Part shown: piece after piece, positions 1-8,183 of the stretch
How the letters are laid out: each line of letters begins with the position of its first letter
How positions within the stretch are numbered: position 1 is the first letter of the stretch
Source of the DNA: Rhodospirillales bacterium
GTDB lineage: Bacteria; Pseudomonadota; Alphaproteobacteria; Rhodospirillales; Defluviicoccaceae
Length of the DNA stretch: 53,464 nt
Assembly (NCBI GenBank): GCA_007695045.1
Contig: REEP01000080.1
Coordinates: forward strand, 1 to 53,464
Direction: 5' to 3'
Notes under the pieces: model-generated
What the model was told of the DNA's origin: nothing
The model's database searches: none
The model's input: the letters and a program-made list of their open reading frames with translations, nothing else
Program-made: the position numbers and the translations under genes

Positions 1-406
1 GCGCCCGGGCACAGCCGGCGAAGTAGCGGAAGTGGTCGACCGCCAGCGGCAGGTCAGCCGCCGTCGTCTCCCGGATGGGCTTGCCGTTGTCGAGGGTCTC
101 CACCATCGCCAGAATCGGCAGGTTCTGCTCGATCCGGTCGGCGATGCGGTTGAGCACGTCGGCTCTTTGCGCCGCCGATTGCCGCCCCCATGCATCCTTG
201 GCGGCATGGGCGGCGTCCAACGCCTTGTCGATGTCGGCCGCGGTGGAACGCGCCACCTCGCACAAGGGTTGGCCGGTGATCGGGCTCAGGTTGTCGAAAT
301 AGCGGCCCTCGGCCGGGGCGACCCATTCGCCGCCGATGAAGTTGTCGTACCGTGCCCGCATCTTGGTTTGCGCGGACAGACTGCTCAAGGCTTGCTCAAG
401 GTTCAT
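1..406 (-). CDS. Aldehyde dehydrogenase, N-terminal part (cut by window edge)
   Basis: The minus strand from ATG at 404-406 encodes about 135 residues that run off the left edge. The protein starts MNLEQALSS and continues with [30 protein letters not shown] and [19 protein letters not shown]. These are typical of the N-terminal NAD-binding half of acetaldehyde/aldehyde dehydrogenases (ExaC/AldB-like), which oxidise aldehydes to acids with NAD(P). A GGGAGG ribosome-binding site lies just upstream of the ATG. The catalytic Cys and Glu lie outside the window, so substrate and intactness cannot be judged. Confidence 0.85.
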   Translation of the reverse strand, partial: MNLEQALSSLSAQTKMRARYDNFIGGEWVAPAEGRYFDNLSPITGQPLCEVARSTAADIDKALDAAHAAKDAWGRQSAAQRADVLNRIADRIEQNLPILAMVETLDNGKPIRETTAADLPLAVDHFRYFAGCARA

Positions 407-749
407 GTCATCCTCCCTGTGATGCGAGCATGCTTGTTTGATCAGGACTCGCTTGACCATGAAGCTAGCCGATGCCGGCGCCCGCGTCGAGACAGTCGCA
501 GGACCCATTTGCGGATTGCGTCGAAACCGATACTTTGGGATGAGCCGGCCGAATCGAAGCACCGCCGGAAGAACTTGGAATAAGGATCGGGAACGCGGGA
601 AACTCAGGCCCGCACCGATGGTCCGGTGACTTTGCGAGGGGTGGCGCGCGATTGACAGTGCCCGCTCGCTGGCTCATCACTGGCGCCCCTGTCCGGACGT
701 ACCGGTCCGGTCGCGTCACTGCGGTGGATCCGAGGGGAAAGACCCAGCC
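407..749. other. Divergent intergenic region, no gene seen
   Basis: This stretch separates the minus-strand aldehyde dehydrogenase from the plus-strand fusion gene at 750. No ORF here looks like a real protein. Two weak signals are visible: a TTGACA at 652-657 without a good -10 box 17 bases on, and a short dyad CCGGAC/GTCCGG at 693-710. Either could belong to a promoter for the gene at 750, but the evidence is slight. Confidence 0.3.
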
Positions 750-1907
750 ATGGCTGATCGTCCGGCATGTGATGTCCTCATCCTCGCCCATGTCGAGATA
801 CCGGAAGCCGGGCCGGCGGCATTGCTGCGGGTTTGTGGTGTACCCCTGATCGAGCGGGCCATCCGGCTGGCCACGGCGTCGGCGGCGGCACGCATAAGCG
901 TGTCCTGCGGCCATGATGACGTCGCAATGCACGCCCGTGCCCTGGGCGCAGAGATCGTGCCGATACCCGGCGACAGTTCTGCCGGCGCCGCAGCGGCGAT
1001 CGAGGCGTACCTTGCCCGGTCCGGCGACACGGTGTCCGCGGTCGTCGTCGTTCTCGATGTTGGGGCGTGTCTGCTGGAGCCGGGCGACCTCGGCGGTATC
1101 GAGCGGGCCCGGGCCGAAACGGGCGCGGACAGCGCCGTCGCGGTGGTGCCGGTGACCGGGCCAACCTGGCGGATGGATGGGAACGGTCGGGCTGGCGCGG
1201 TCGTCGTCGAGGCCGCCACGGCCGGCGGCGGCAGCGACGTGATGGATGCGGGCATTCTCTATGTCAGCAGCCGCGAAGGACTGCGGCTCACCGGGCAGTG
1301 TGTGCACGGTCGCACAGCGCTTCACCCGATTCCGTCGGAACGCAGTCTGTGCGTTCGCACCCGCGCCGACAGGGATGCGGCCGAGGCGAGGCTCCTCTCG
1401 TCCCGGCGCCGCGACCTGAGTGCCCGCTTGCCGGAGCGGCCGGCGGCGTTGGTGATGGATTTCGACGGCGTGTTCACCGACAACAAGGTGCTGGTGGACG
1501 AAACGGGTCGGGAGGCGGTGCGCTGCGATCGCAGCGACGGGCTCGGGCTGGAACGGTTGCGGGCAGCGGGCCTGCCCTTGATGGTGCTGTCGAAGGAACG
1601 CAATCCGGTGGTGCAAGCGCGCTGCGGCAAGCTGAAACTGGAATGCCTGCAAGGCATCGACGACAAGCGTCCGGCCCTGGAGCGGTGGTGCCGGGAGCGT
1701 AACCTGGATATCCGCTCGGTGATCTTCATCGGCAACGACATCAACGACGTGCCGTGCCTGGAGGCAGCAGGGTGCGCCGTTGCCGTCGCGGACGCCTATG
1801 ACGCCGCGATTCACGCGGCTGATATCGTTCTCGATCGACCGGGCGGCGCCGGTGCGTTGCGGGAACTGGCGGATCTGATTCTCGATCGTCTGGCCCGGGT
1901 GCGATAA
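750..1907 (+). CDS. Cytidylyltransferase-like domain fused to a KdsC/HAD phosphatase
   Basis: The 385-residue protein has two parts. Residues about 235-385 form a HAD phosphatase of the KdsC/acylneuraminate-9-phosphatase type: DFDGVFTDN (motif I, about residue 236), [10 protein letters not shown], and [10 protein letters not shown] (motif IV, about 328). Residues 1-225 resemble the fold of CMP-sugar (N-acylneuraminate) cytidylyltransferases, with segments such as [39 protein letters not shown] and [14 protein letters not shown]. However, the glycine/lysine-rich nucleotide loop expected near the N-terminus is absent, and the usual QPTSP-like segment reads [13 protein letters not shown]. The phosphatase half looks active and the transferase half looks degenerate. 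A GGGGAAAG site precedes the ATG. No sialic-acid or Kdo genes are nearby, so the substrate is unknown. Confidence 0.7.
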   Translation: MADRPACDVLILAHVEIPEAGPAALLRVCGVPLIERAIRLATASAAARISVSCGHDDVAMHARALGAEIVPIPGDSSAGAAAAIEAYLARSGDTVSAVVVVLDVGACLLEPGDLGGIERARAETGADSAVAVVPVTGPTWRMDGNGRAGAVVVEAATAGGGSDVMDAGILYVSSREGLRLTGQCVHGRTALHPIPSERSLCVRTRADRDAAEARLLSSRRRDLSARLPERPAALVMDFDGVFTDNKVLVDETGREAVRCDRSDGLGLERLRAAGLPLMVLSKERNPVVQARCGKLKLECLQGIDDKRPALERWCRERNLDIRSVIFIGNDINDVPCLEAAGCAVAVADAYDAAIHAADIVLDRPGGAGALRELADLILDRLARVR

Positions 1908-2002
1908 CGCCACCGCACCGGCTGGCCGGCGCCCCCAACTCCGCTATACTCCGGCCACGCCGCCACGTCTGCCTCAGCCCCGGTCGCTATGGTCTCCCCA
2001 TC

Positions 2003-2770
2003 ATGGATTTCCGCACCATCGCTTTCGTAGCCTCGGACCACGACGAAGCGCGGCTTGCCCTGGAGCGCCTGCGCGCCCGCTTCCCCAATGTCTCGCCGGA
2101 GGAGGCAGACGTCATCGTCGCTCTCGGCGGGGACGGCTTCATGCTGGAGACGCTGCACCGGTACATGGCCAAGGGCACGCCCATCTTCGGCATGAACCGG
2201 GGGTCCGTCGGGTTTCTGATGAACACCTATGACGAGGCCGGATTGCTCGAACGTCTTGCCCGGTCGGAGCCGATCTGCCTCAATCCGCTGCGCATGACCG
2301 CGACGGACATGGACGACGACACCCATGAAGCGCTGGCCATCAACGAGGTGTCGCTACTGCGGGAGACCCGGTTCGCCGCCAAACTCCGGATCAAGGTGGA
2401 CGGCATCGTGCGTATGCCGGAGATGATCTGCGACGGCGTGCTGCTGGCCACGCCGGCCGGCAGCACCGCCTACAATGTGTCCGCGAACGGGCCGATCCTG
2501 CCACTGGGCGCCCAGGTTCTGGCGCTGACGCCGATCAGCGTGTTCCGGCCGCGGCAATGGCGCGGCGCCATCCTGCCTCACGACGTGACCGTCACCATCG
2601 AGGTGCTGAACCCCAAGGTGCGTCCGGTCAGTGCCGTGGCCGACTTCACCGAGGTTCGGAACGTGTTGAGCGTCGTCATCCAGGAGGACCACAGCGTCAC
2701 GCTGACATTGCTGTTCGACCCGGAGCACAACCTGGAGGAACGGATCGTGAAGGAGCAGTTCCTGATCTGA
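2003..2770 (+). CDS. nadK: NAD kinase
   Basis: A 255-residue protein of normal NadK length, 95 bases after the HAD fusion on the same strand. It phosphorylates NAD to NADP using ATP or polyphosphate in the cytoplasm. The diagnostic GGDG motif is present ([13 protein letters not shown], about residues 40-52), followed by [12 protein letters not shown], the NEVSLLRE region near residue 114 and the glycine-rich [15 protein letters not shown] near 151. All conserved blocks appear in order, so it should be functional. Confidence 0.95.
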   Translation: MDFRTIAFVASDHDEARLALERLRARFPNVSPEEADVIVALGGDGFMLETLHRYMAKGTPIFGMNRGSVGFLMNTYDEAGLLERLARSEPICLNPLRMTATDMDDDTHEALAINEVSLLRETRFAAKLRIKVDGIVRMPEMICDGVLLATPAGSTAYNVSANGPILPLGAQVLALTPISVFRPRQWRGAILPHDVTVTIEVLNPKVRPVSAVADFTEVRNVLSVVIQEDHSVTLTLLFDPEHNLEERIVKEQFLI

Positions 2771-2786
2771 ATCACACCGCCGCGGC

Positions 2787-3098
2787 TCAAGATCCCGCCG
2801 CCCGCCCCGATTCCAGCAGTCGGTCCTGGATCGCCCGCTCCACCGCGTCCGCCGCGCGTTCGGCCGCCGCCGCCGCCCGTTCCGCTGCCGCGGTGGCCTC
2901 GTCCGCCATCGCGCGGGTGGCCGCCACGTCGACCTTCAGCACCTCGACGTCCCGGCGAATGGCCTCCACTTCGGCCTTGCTGGCGAACCCGGGCAGGCCG
3001 GTCATGGCCACGATACCCGTGCCAACGAGCGCAAGAAGCAAGAAAGACAGCACCGCGAGGCCACGGGTGCGGCGGTTGGTCGGCTCGGTCTTGGTCAT
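2787..3098 (-). CDS. Small membrane-anchored coiled-coil protein, unknown function
   Basis: The 103-residue product has a basic N-terminus (MTKTEPTNRRTRG), one transmembrane segment at about residues 13-34 (LAVLSFLLLALVGTGIVAM) and an Ala/Glu/Arg-rich heptad-like helix from about 42 to 95. It looks like a single-pass inner-membrane protein with a coiled-coil tail. Its ATG overlaps the stop of the upstream secreted protein by 4 bases (ATGA), so the two are translationally coupled and probably act together. It converges with nadK. I do not recognise the family. Confidence 0.6.
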   Translation of the reverse strand: MTKTEPTNRRTRGLAVLSFLLLALVGTGIVAMTGLPGFASKAEVEAIRRDVEVLKVDVAATRAMADEATAAAERAAAAAERAADAVERAIQDRLLESGRAAGS

Positions 3099-3829
3099 GG
3101 CTGCTCCCTGCCGTCGGCGGGCGGCTGGAATGAGTTGGCGATCGCCGTCAGGTGGCGGACGCGTCGTTCGTTCATCGCCCGGATGAGCGTGTAGTACCAG
3201 GTGCCGTCGACCTCCTGCAGACGCAAGGTCATGAACTGACGGAACGGGCCGACCTGAAACGTGCAGGCCAACTCGCGCAGGCTGCCCGCGGCATTGTAGG
3301 CGGTGACCGGTCCCTCGCAGAACTGGAGCGGCAGCTGGCCGAGCCGCTCGAGCCCGCCGAACAGGCGCGGCAGGGCATCGCGCAGGACATCGAAAGCCGG
3401 ATCGGCGAAGGGACTGTCCGGGCTGTCCAGCAGGTCTTCGGCCAAGCTCTCGTCACCGAAGTCGGCTGCCACCCGCTGGCGCAGCCAAGCGTCCGGATCG
3501 GCCACGGTGCCCACGACGCGGCGCAGGTGAACCGCACTCAGGTCGGCGAACGGGCCGTCCTCCGGCCGGACAGTCAGCAGCGGTTGCCAATCCGCCGCCG
3601 GCGCGTCTGCCTTGGGCGCTTCGTCCCGGCGTTGGGGGGAGAGGGACGGCGCCGGTTCGGCCACGAATCCGTCCGGAACGTCGAGCCAGGCCGCCGCCGC
3701 CCGCGCCGGAGCCATCGCGGCCAGAACGGCGACGGCCAGCGCCACGGCCACACCGATGCCGGCGCGAGCCCGCTCATTCGTCCGGGGCCGATCCTGTGTC
3801 GCGCGAGCCTGGTGCCCTGTCCCCCCCAT
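3095..3829 (-). CDS. Secreted protein of unknown function
   Basis: The 244-residue product has a long N-region followed by a hydrophobic segment (about residues 24-45, IGVAVALAVAVLAAMAPARA) ending in an Ala-x-Ala-like site, consistent with export to the periplasm. The mature part, beginning around AAWLDVPDGFVAEP, has no motif I can name; it carries two cysteines (QFCEGP and LACTF). Its start overlaps the stop of the reductase gene at 3829-3831 (TGATG), and its end overlaps the next gene by 4 bases. It therefore sits in a tight three-gene operon. Confidence 0.55.
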   Translation of the reverse strand: MGGTGHQARATQDRPRTNERARAGIGVAVALAVAVLAAMAPARAAAAWLDVPDGFVAEPAPSLSPQRRDEAPKADAPAADWQPLLTVRPEDGPFADLSAVHLRRVVGTVADPDAWLRQRVAADFGDESLAEDLLDSPDSPFADPAFDVLRDALPRLFGGLERLGQLPLQFCEGPVTAYNAAGSLRELACTFQVGPFRQFMTLRLQEVDGTWYYTLIRAMNERRVRHLTAIANSFQPPADGREQP

Positions 3830-4782
3830 CAGGTCACCTCCAGCACGATCTTGCCGCGCACATGCCCCTCCTGATTCAGGGCTTGTGCCCGGGCTGCATC
3901 GGCGAGCGGCATCACCGTGATCGCGGGCGGGCGAACAATTCCCTGCTCGATCAGCCGGGCGATCTCCGCAAGTTCCGCGCCGTCGGGTTCGACGAAGCGG
4001 AACAGGGCCTTGACCCCGGCTGCGGCCGCCGCCGCCTCGTCCGGTGGATCGACGATGCTGACGAGCACGCCGCCGCGACGCAGCGCACCGTAACTGCGTT
4101 GATGCAGGTCGCCTCCGACATTGGCGTAGACGACGTCGACACCATCCGGTTCGCGGGCGCGCACCTCGGCGATGGGATCGGCGAGGTGATAGTCGAGCAC
4201 GTCATCGGCGCCGTGGGCGCGAACGTAATCGTGGTTTGCGGGACTCGCCATGGCATAGACCCGTGCACCGGCCTGCTTGGCGAACGGAATGGCCAAGCTG
4301 CCGGTGCCCCCGGCTCCGGACAGGACGAGAACCGATTGTCCCGATTTAAGCCCGGCATCGTCGAACAGCGCCTGCCAGGACGTCAGGCCGGCCAGCGGGA
4401 TCGTCGCCGCTTCGGCGAACGACAGGGACGGCGGCATCGCCGCGACCGCCGCGGCCGGCATGGCCACGTACTCGGCATACGTTCCCCATTGCACCACCGA
4501 CTTGCGGCAATAGGCGAAGACCCGGTCGCCGACGGCGAAGCCTTGGACGCCAGGGCCGACGGATGCGACCCGGCCGGCCGCGTCCCAGCCGGGGATGAGG
4601 GGGAATTGGTGCGGGAACATGGCCTCCAGCATGCCCTCGCGGATTTTCCAGTCGACGGGATTGACGCCCGCCGCGGCAACCGCGATCAGCACTTCGTCCG
4701 GGGCGGGCTCCGGAGTCGCCACTGTGTCCGCCCGCAGCTCATCCGCACCACCGAACCGATGGATCACCATGGCCTTCATCAT
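3829..4782 (-). CDS. Zinc-independent medium-chain reductase (quinone oxidoreductase-like)
   Basis: About 317 residues from the MMKAMVIHRFGG start. An upstream ATG at 4824 is in frame, but homologues begin at KAMVIHRFG. A GGAGGG lies immediately before, so the second ATG (4779) may be the true one. The N-terminal GroES-like fold (VNPVDWKIREG, PLIPGWDAAGRVASVG) is followed by a Rossmann domain with LVLSGAGGTGSLAIPFAKQAG. The structural and catalytic zinc cysteines of alcohol dehydrogenases are missing, which places it with NADPH-dependent quinone/enone reductases. It is the first gene of the operon running down to 2787. The substrate cannot be read from sequence. Confidence 0.85.
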   Translation of the reverse strand: MMKAMVIHRFGGADELRADTVATPEPAPDEVLIAVAAAGVNPVDWKIREGMLEAMFPHQFPLIPGWDAAGRVASVGPGVQGFAVGDRVFAYCRKSVVQWGTYAEYVAMPAAAVAAMPPSLSFAEAATIPLAGLTSWQALFDDAGLKSGQSVLVLSGAGGTGSLAIPFAKQAGARVYAMASPANHDYVRAHGADDVLDYHLADPIAEVRAREPDGVDVVYANVGGDLHQRSYGALRRGGVLVSIVDPPDEAAAAAAGVKALFRFVEPDGAELAEIARLIEQGIVRPPAITVMPLADAARAQALNQEGHVRGKIVLEVT

Positions 4783-5256
4783 GCCCTCCATATCGCTCGC
4801 CGGGCACCCCATGCGGGGCACCAAGTCCCGCCGTTCGGATGCCGGCGCGGCTGCTCAGGTTAATGTATCCTGCCGAAGCGCGCGCGCCAAAGGTCCGCTG
4901 CCATGGAGCGAGCCCGGCGCCTGGGTGTTGCGGGCGCAAGCACGACTATCCACGATACTTGTGGAAAAGTCTGTGGATGCCGGTCCGACAACGGCGCTAA
5001 CGTGGCCAAGATGCGCCGGGATCCACTCTCCGCTTATGCGCTGGGCAGGCGCCGATGGCGCCGCGTTCGCGTCCTTATGTTCGCATGGCTGCCATGCGAT
5101 CGTGCGATGACCGGCTGTGCCGACGCCTGCCGTGCCGACACGATCCCGCCGCTCGTCGCTTGTGCACAACTCGCGATGGCGACGCGGTCGCACTTGGTCG
5201 CATCAAGCCATGCTTGAACGTGCGGGCGGCGGCGGGTTGAGCAAGGGGGAGGCATT
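4783..5256. other. Divergent intergenic region with DnaA-box-like sites
   Basis: No convincing gene lies between the reductase (minus) and the EamA exporter (plus). The region holds TGTGGAAAA (4960-4968) and TGTGGATGC (4972-4980), which are one and two mismatches from the reverse DnaA box TGTGNATAA. TTGTGCACA at 5160-5168 is one mismatch from TTATNCACA. Both divergent promoters must lie here, but no strong -35/-10 pair is visible. Confidence 0.3.
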
Positions 5257-6180
5257 TTGATCCAGGTGCAGACCCGGCCGGCCCGGCACTGGCTGCTGCT
5301 GCTGTCACTGGTCGCCATGTGGGGTAGTTCTTTCCTTCTGGTGAAACTGGCCGTGACGTCGATCCCACCGGCCACGCTGGTCGCAGCACGCCTGGCTGTT
5401 GCCGCGGTTGTCCTGGCCGGCGTCCTGGTCGCCGCGGGTCGTCAACTGCCGCGGTCGCCACGGCTGTGGGCCTTCGCCGCAGTGATGGCCGCAGTTGGCA
5501 ACGCCGTCCCGTTCTGGCTGATTGCCTGGGGGCAGCAGACCATATCCAGCGGGCTGGCCGGCATTCTCATGGCGGTGATGCCGCTGGTGACCCTGATCCT
5601 GGCCCACGGTTTCGTCGAAGGCGAACGGCTGACCGGCCCGCGTGCCGTCGGGTTCCTGATCGGATTTTGCGGCATCCTGGTTCTGGTGGGGCCGGAGGCG
5701 CTGCTGGAACTGGGGGGTTCCGGCTCCAGCCTGATGGCCCAACTGGCGGTCCTGGGCGGGGCCGTGTGTTACGCGGTCAATGCTATCATTGCCCGCCATC
5801 GTCCGCCGGGAGATGCCCTGGAGGCGGCGGCGGCGGTTGCGGCGATGGCCGCGCTGATGATGATCCCGGCGGCGCTCGTCGTCGATGCGCCCTGGTCCGT
5901 GAGACCGACCGCCACGGCCGTCGCCGGGGTCGTCGTTCTGGGGGTGGTGTCCACCGCCATTGCCACCGTCGTCTACTTCAAGCTGATCGCCGATGCAGGG
6001 CCCAGCTTTCTGTCCCTGATCAACTACCTGATCCCGGTCTGGGCGGTCGCTTTGGGCATTGCCGCACTCGACGAGGATCCGGACTGGTCGGCCCTGGTGG
6101 CGCTTGCCTTGGTGCTGGCGGGCATCGGACTGAGTGAGGTCACCCGGCGCCGCTCGGCCAATGCCCCACACCGGTTATAG
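5257..6180 (+). CDS. EamA/DMT-family transporter
   Basis: The 307-residue hydrophobic protein starts at TTG 5257, chosen because AAGGGGGAGG lies at 5243-5252 and the frame begins MIQVQTRPARHWLLLLSL. About ten transmembrane helices form two repeated EamA halves. Typical blocks are ALWGSSF-like MWGSSFLLVKLAV, FWLIAWGQQTISSGLAGILMAVMPL, and the second-half equivalent SLINYLIPVWAVALGIA. Members export amino acids or other metabolites across the inner membrane. The substrate is unknown. It stands alone, with DnaA-box-like sites on both sides. Confidence 0.9.
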   Translation: MIQVQTRPARHWLLLLSLVAMWGSSFLLVKLAVTSIPPATLVAARLAVAAVVLAGVLVAAGRQLPRSPRLWAFAAVMAAVGNAVPFWLIAWGQQTISSGLAGILMAVMPLVTLILAHGFVEGERLTGPRAVGFLIGFCGILVLVGPEALLELGGSGSSLMAQLAVLGGAVCYAVNAIIARHRPPGDALEAAAAVAAMAALMMIPAALVVDAPWSVRPTATAVAGVVVLGVVSTAIATVVYFKLIADAGPSFLSLINYLIPVWAVALGIAALDEDPDWSALVALALVLAGIGLSEVTRRRSANAPHRL

Positions 6181-6816
6181 CGATGCTTTTTCTCCACAGG
6201 CGCGAATCGGCAACTTTCGCGAGCGGATCTTTGAGAAAAACACTACGGTCACGCTTACCCTGGGGATGAAATCGCTCGGAATGGCCATAGTCGGCGTCGG
6301 GTAACCGTCATTTGTCTAATTGATTTCAGTGGCTTACGTGCATGCCTAATTCTTGGGCAATGAGACGAAGATGTCGTCAGGCCGTAACGTTAACGATACG
6401 GTCAGAAACCTTGCCCACAGCCTTATCCACAGGAACCGGGGACGACGGCCAAAACCGGACACAAAATAACCCAAACGGGGCAAATCGTCTCAACCGTTCA
6501 TGGGAGACCGGGCGGTTCCGTTTCGGCTCGCCGACCGTCGTGTGCTGCCGGTTTCGGATGTTGCCGGCGTCGATCCTGACCACAAACCGGCTTGGCTTGT
6601 CCAGGCAACACCTGAAGGAACCGTCTCCTTTCGTCGGCTGCTTCGGCCCGGCTGGAGGGGCGCGGCCGGGTGTGGGCGGCGACCCGCCCAAACCGGACGG
6701 CGAGTTGCGAGGTGCGCCCTCAAGCGGTTCTGGGACATGTTTCCCGCACTGCCTGACGGAAGTGCCACGCACGTTCGGCGTAGCCCCCGAGGCGGTCGGA
6801 AACAGCCGCGGGGGAT
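6181..6816. other. Gene-poor stretch before the guaA remnant; one perfect DnaA box
   Basis: No ORF in this 636-base stretch encodes anything recognisable. Its first 300 bases are noticeably richer in A and T than the flanks. They contain a perfect DnaA box TTATCCACA (6423-6431), a near-box TTGCCCACA just before it (6411-6419) and TTCTCCACA at 6190-6198. From about 6480 onward the sequence looks like decayed coding DNA. Confidence 0.35.
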
Positions 6817-7008
6817 GTCCGCTCCGACGAGGCGGCGGTGGCGTTCTGCGCGGTGACCGCCACCGACGGCATGACCGCCGACAGCTTCCCGTTCGACCAC
6901 GGCTTCCTCGCCCACGTGGCCGCCCGCATCGTCAACGAGGTGCCGGGGGGTCAACCGCGTCGTCTACGACGTCGCCTCCAGCCCGCCGGAACGATCGAGG
7001 GGGAGTGA
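6817..7008 (+). pseudogene. Decayed 3' end of guaA (GMP synthase)
   Basis: Translation in the frame ending at TGA 7006-7008 gives FCAVTATDGMTADSFPFDH, then GFLAHVAARIVNEVPG, and a terminal GTIEGE. This matches the last 60 or so residues of GMP synthase, which normally end in a segment like DGMTADWYPFD...INEV.GVNRVVYD...PPGTIEWE. One extra G after NEVPG throws the frame off, so VNRVVYDVASSPP appears in the next frame. A compensating missing base restores the frame for the last six residues. An in-frame stop lies at 6781-6783, and no upstream guaA sequence is present. It is therefore a fragment, not a gene. Confidence 0.75.
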
Positions 7009-7061
7009 GTGGGAGGAGGCCGCAATCACCACGCAGACGAAGACAAAGCGCAGACGGCCGG

Positions 7062-7484
7062 TCAACTGGCCACGGTCCCGGGATCGATCACGGTGACGCC
7101 CGCGGCCGTGAAAGCGCTCGAGTCGCGCGATGCCATGGCGAATCCGCGCGCGGCGGCGCTCGCGGCGATGTAACCGTCGGGCGTGGGGAAGCCTTTTCCG
7201 GCCGCGCGCGCCTTGACGGCGAGATCGGCATAGCACCGCGCCGCCTCGGTGTCGAAGGAGAGGATCCTCGCGTCAAACAGGTTCAGCATCCCTTCGAGCG
7301 CCGCTGCCAGATTGTCCTTGCGCTTGCCGTCCGGCAGCGCCCCGATGCCGAACATCAGTTCGGCGATGGTCACGCTGGAGAGAAACAGCGTCTCCGCTGC
7401 CTGGGCGTCGAGCCAGTCACGGACCGATGGATGCGGCTCGGGCTTCATCGCCTCGGAGACGACGTTGGTGTCGAGCACGATCAT
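7062..7484 (-). CDS. PIN-domain toxin (VapC/FitB family)
   Basis: The 140-residue protein is a typical PIN-domain ribonuclease. It begins MIVLDTNVVSEAMKP (first acidic metal ligand, D5) and has the TIAELMFGIGALPDG block (Glu ligand) and the FPTPDGYIAASAAARG / MASRDSSAF blocks that carry the later Asp ligands. Such toxins cleave RNA, often tRNA, when freed from their antitoxin. The start overlaps the stop of the antitoxin gene by 4 bases (ATGA), the normal arrangement. It lies between guaA and DUF2493 relics and so belongs to an accessory segment. Confidence 0.9.
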   Translation of the reverse strand: MIVLDTNVVSEAMKPEPHPSVRDWLDAQAAETLFLSSVTIAELMFGIGALPDGKRKDNLAAALEGMLNLFDARILSFDTEAARCYADLAVKARAAGKGFPTPDGYIAASAAARGFAMASRDSSAFTAAGVTVIDPGTVAS

Positions 7485-7735
7485 TCGAAGGGCATCGGCT
7501 CGGCGGGGCGGGTATCGGGGGCTTGCGCGAGCGCCTCGACGTCGGCGTTGGTGAGCCCGAGCTTCCGACTCATCTCCGAAAGGGCGGCGCCGAGCCGCAA
7601 CCGTCCTTCGGGGCGCACGGCAGCCTCCAGAATGGCGCGCATTTCCGCTTCTGCGCTGCGGTTATGCTGCGCCGCACGGACCTTCAGGGCGCGATGCGCT
7701 TCGTCGGACAGGTTGCGAATGGTGACGGCGGCCAT
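7481..7735 (-). CDS. Ribbon-helix-helix antitoxin (FitA/VapB-like)
   Basis: The 84-residue protein begins MAAVTIRNLSDEAHRALKVRAAQHNRSAEAEMRAIL, the FitA-type ribbon-helix-helix DNA-binding domain found with PIN toxins. The N-terminal strand and two helices (about residues 3-45) would bind the operon's own promoter as a dimer. The C-terminal tail (about 50-84) would wrap the toxin active site. The toxin gene follows with a 4-base overlap. The promoter should lie in 7736-7800, where an A/T-rich stretch is visible. Confidence 0.88.
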   Translation of the reverse strand: MAAVTIRNLSDEAHRALKVRAAQHNRSAEAEMRAILEAAVRPEGRLRLGAALSEMSRKLGLTNADVEALAQAPDTRPAEPMPFE

Positions 7736-7816
7736 GACAGCGTTCTCCGTACATTGACCACGATGCTATCAAAATAGATGAACTGATGGCGTTTTTTTTA
7801 AGAGTGATGGCCGCGT

Positions 7817-8050
7817 TCACGCGCCACCAAACTTCCAGGCCCGGATGCCGGGCTTCTTTGCCTTGTCGGCCAAGTTGTCCTGTATGCCGGTGCCCGGGAA
7901 GGCGATGCCGCCGATCGGCAGGACGTCCAGCATCTGGTCGTTGCGCTCGAACGGGGCGGAGTGCTCGTGCTCAGAGGGCGGGTGATCATCGCCGGCTTGA
8001 CCAGGGCAATGCCCCGCGCACCGCGCCGCCGGGCGATCGCGGCCGAGTGA
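7817..8050 (-). pseudogene. Frameshifted remnant of a DUF2493 (plasmid-type) protein
   Basis: On the minus strand the frame ending at TGA 7817-7819 reads APFERNDQMLDVLPIGG, then IAFPGTGIQDNLADKA and ending in WKFGGA. This is the C-terminal signature of DUF2493 (SLOG-like) proteins common on plasmids and integrative elements. Upstream, the matching sequence continues in another frame (SAAIARRRGARGIALVKPA), indicating a frameshift near 7980. The N-terminal half is missing. It supports an accessory origin for the 6.8-8.1 kb segment. Confidence 0.55.
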
Positions 8051-8183
8051 AAAGAACTTGCATTCAAAACAAACGTAGGCCATCTACCTCATTTGTGGGT
8101 AAAGTATGGGCTGCTCTTGGGGGTTGGGCTTGCCGGATGTGGGGGCCGGCCGCTCGGGTCATTGACGGCGGAGCATTTACCGG

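Noticed and set aside
465-1913. Long minus-strand ORF opposite the HAD fusion
   Set aside because: It is Arg/His/Gly-rich without any domain, and the plus strand encodes a recognisable phosphatase over the same bases. It is an artefact of high-GC antisense frames.
6342-7757. Long plus-strand ORF spanning the guaA scar and the toxin gene
   Set aside because: It runs across a decayed guaA end and antisense to the VapBC-type pair, and has no coherent domain.
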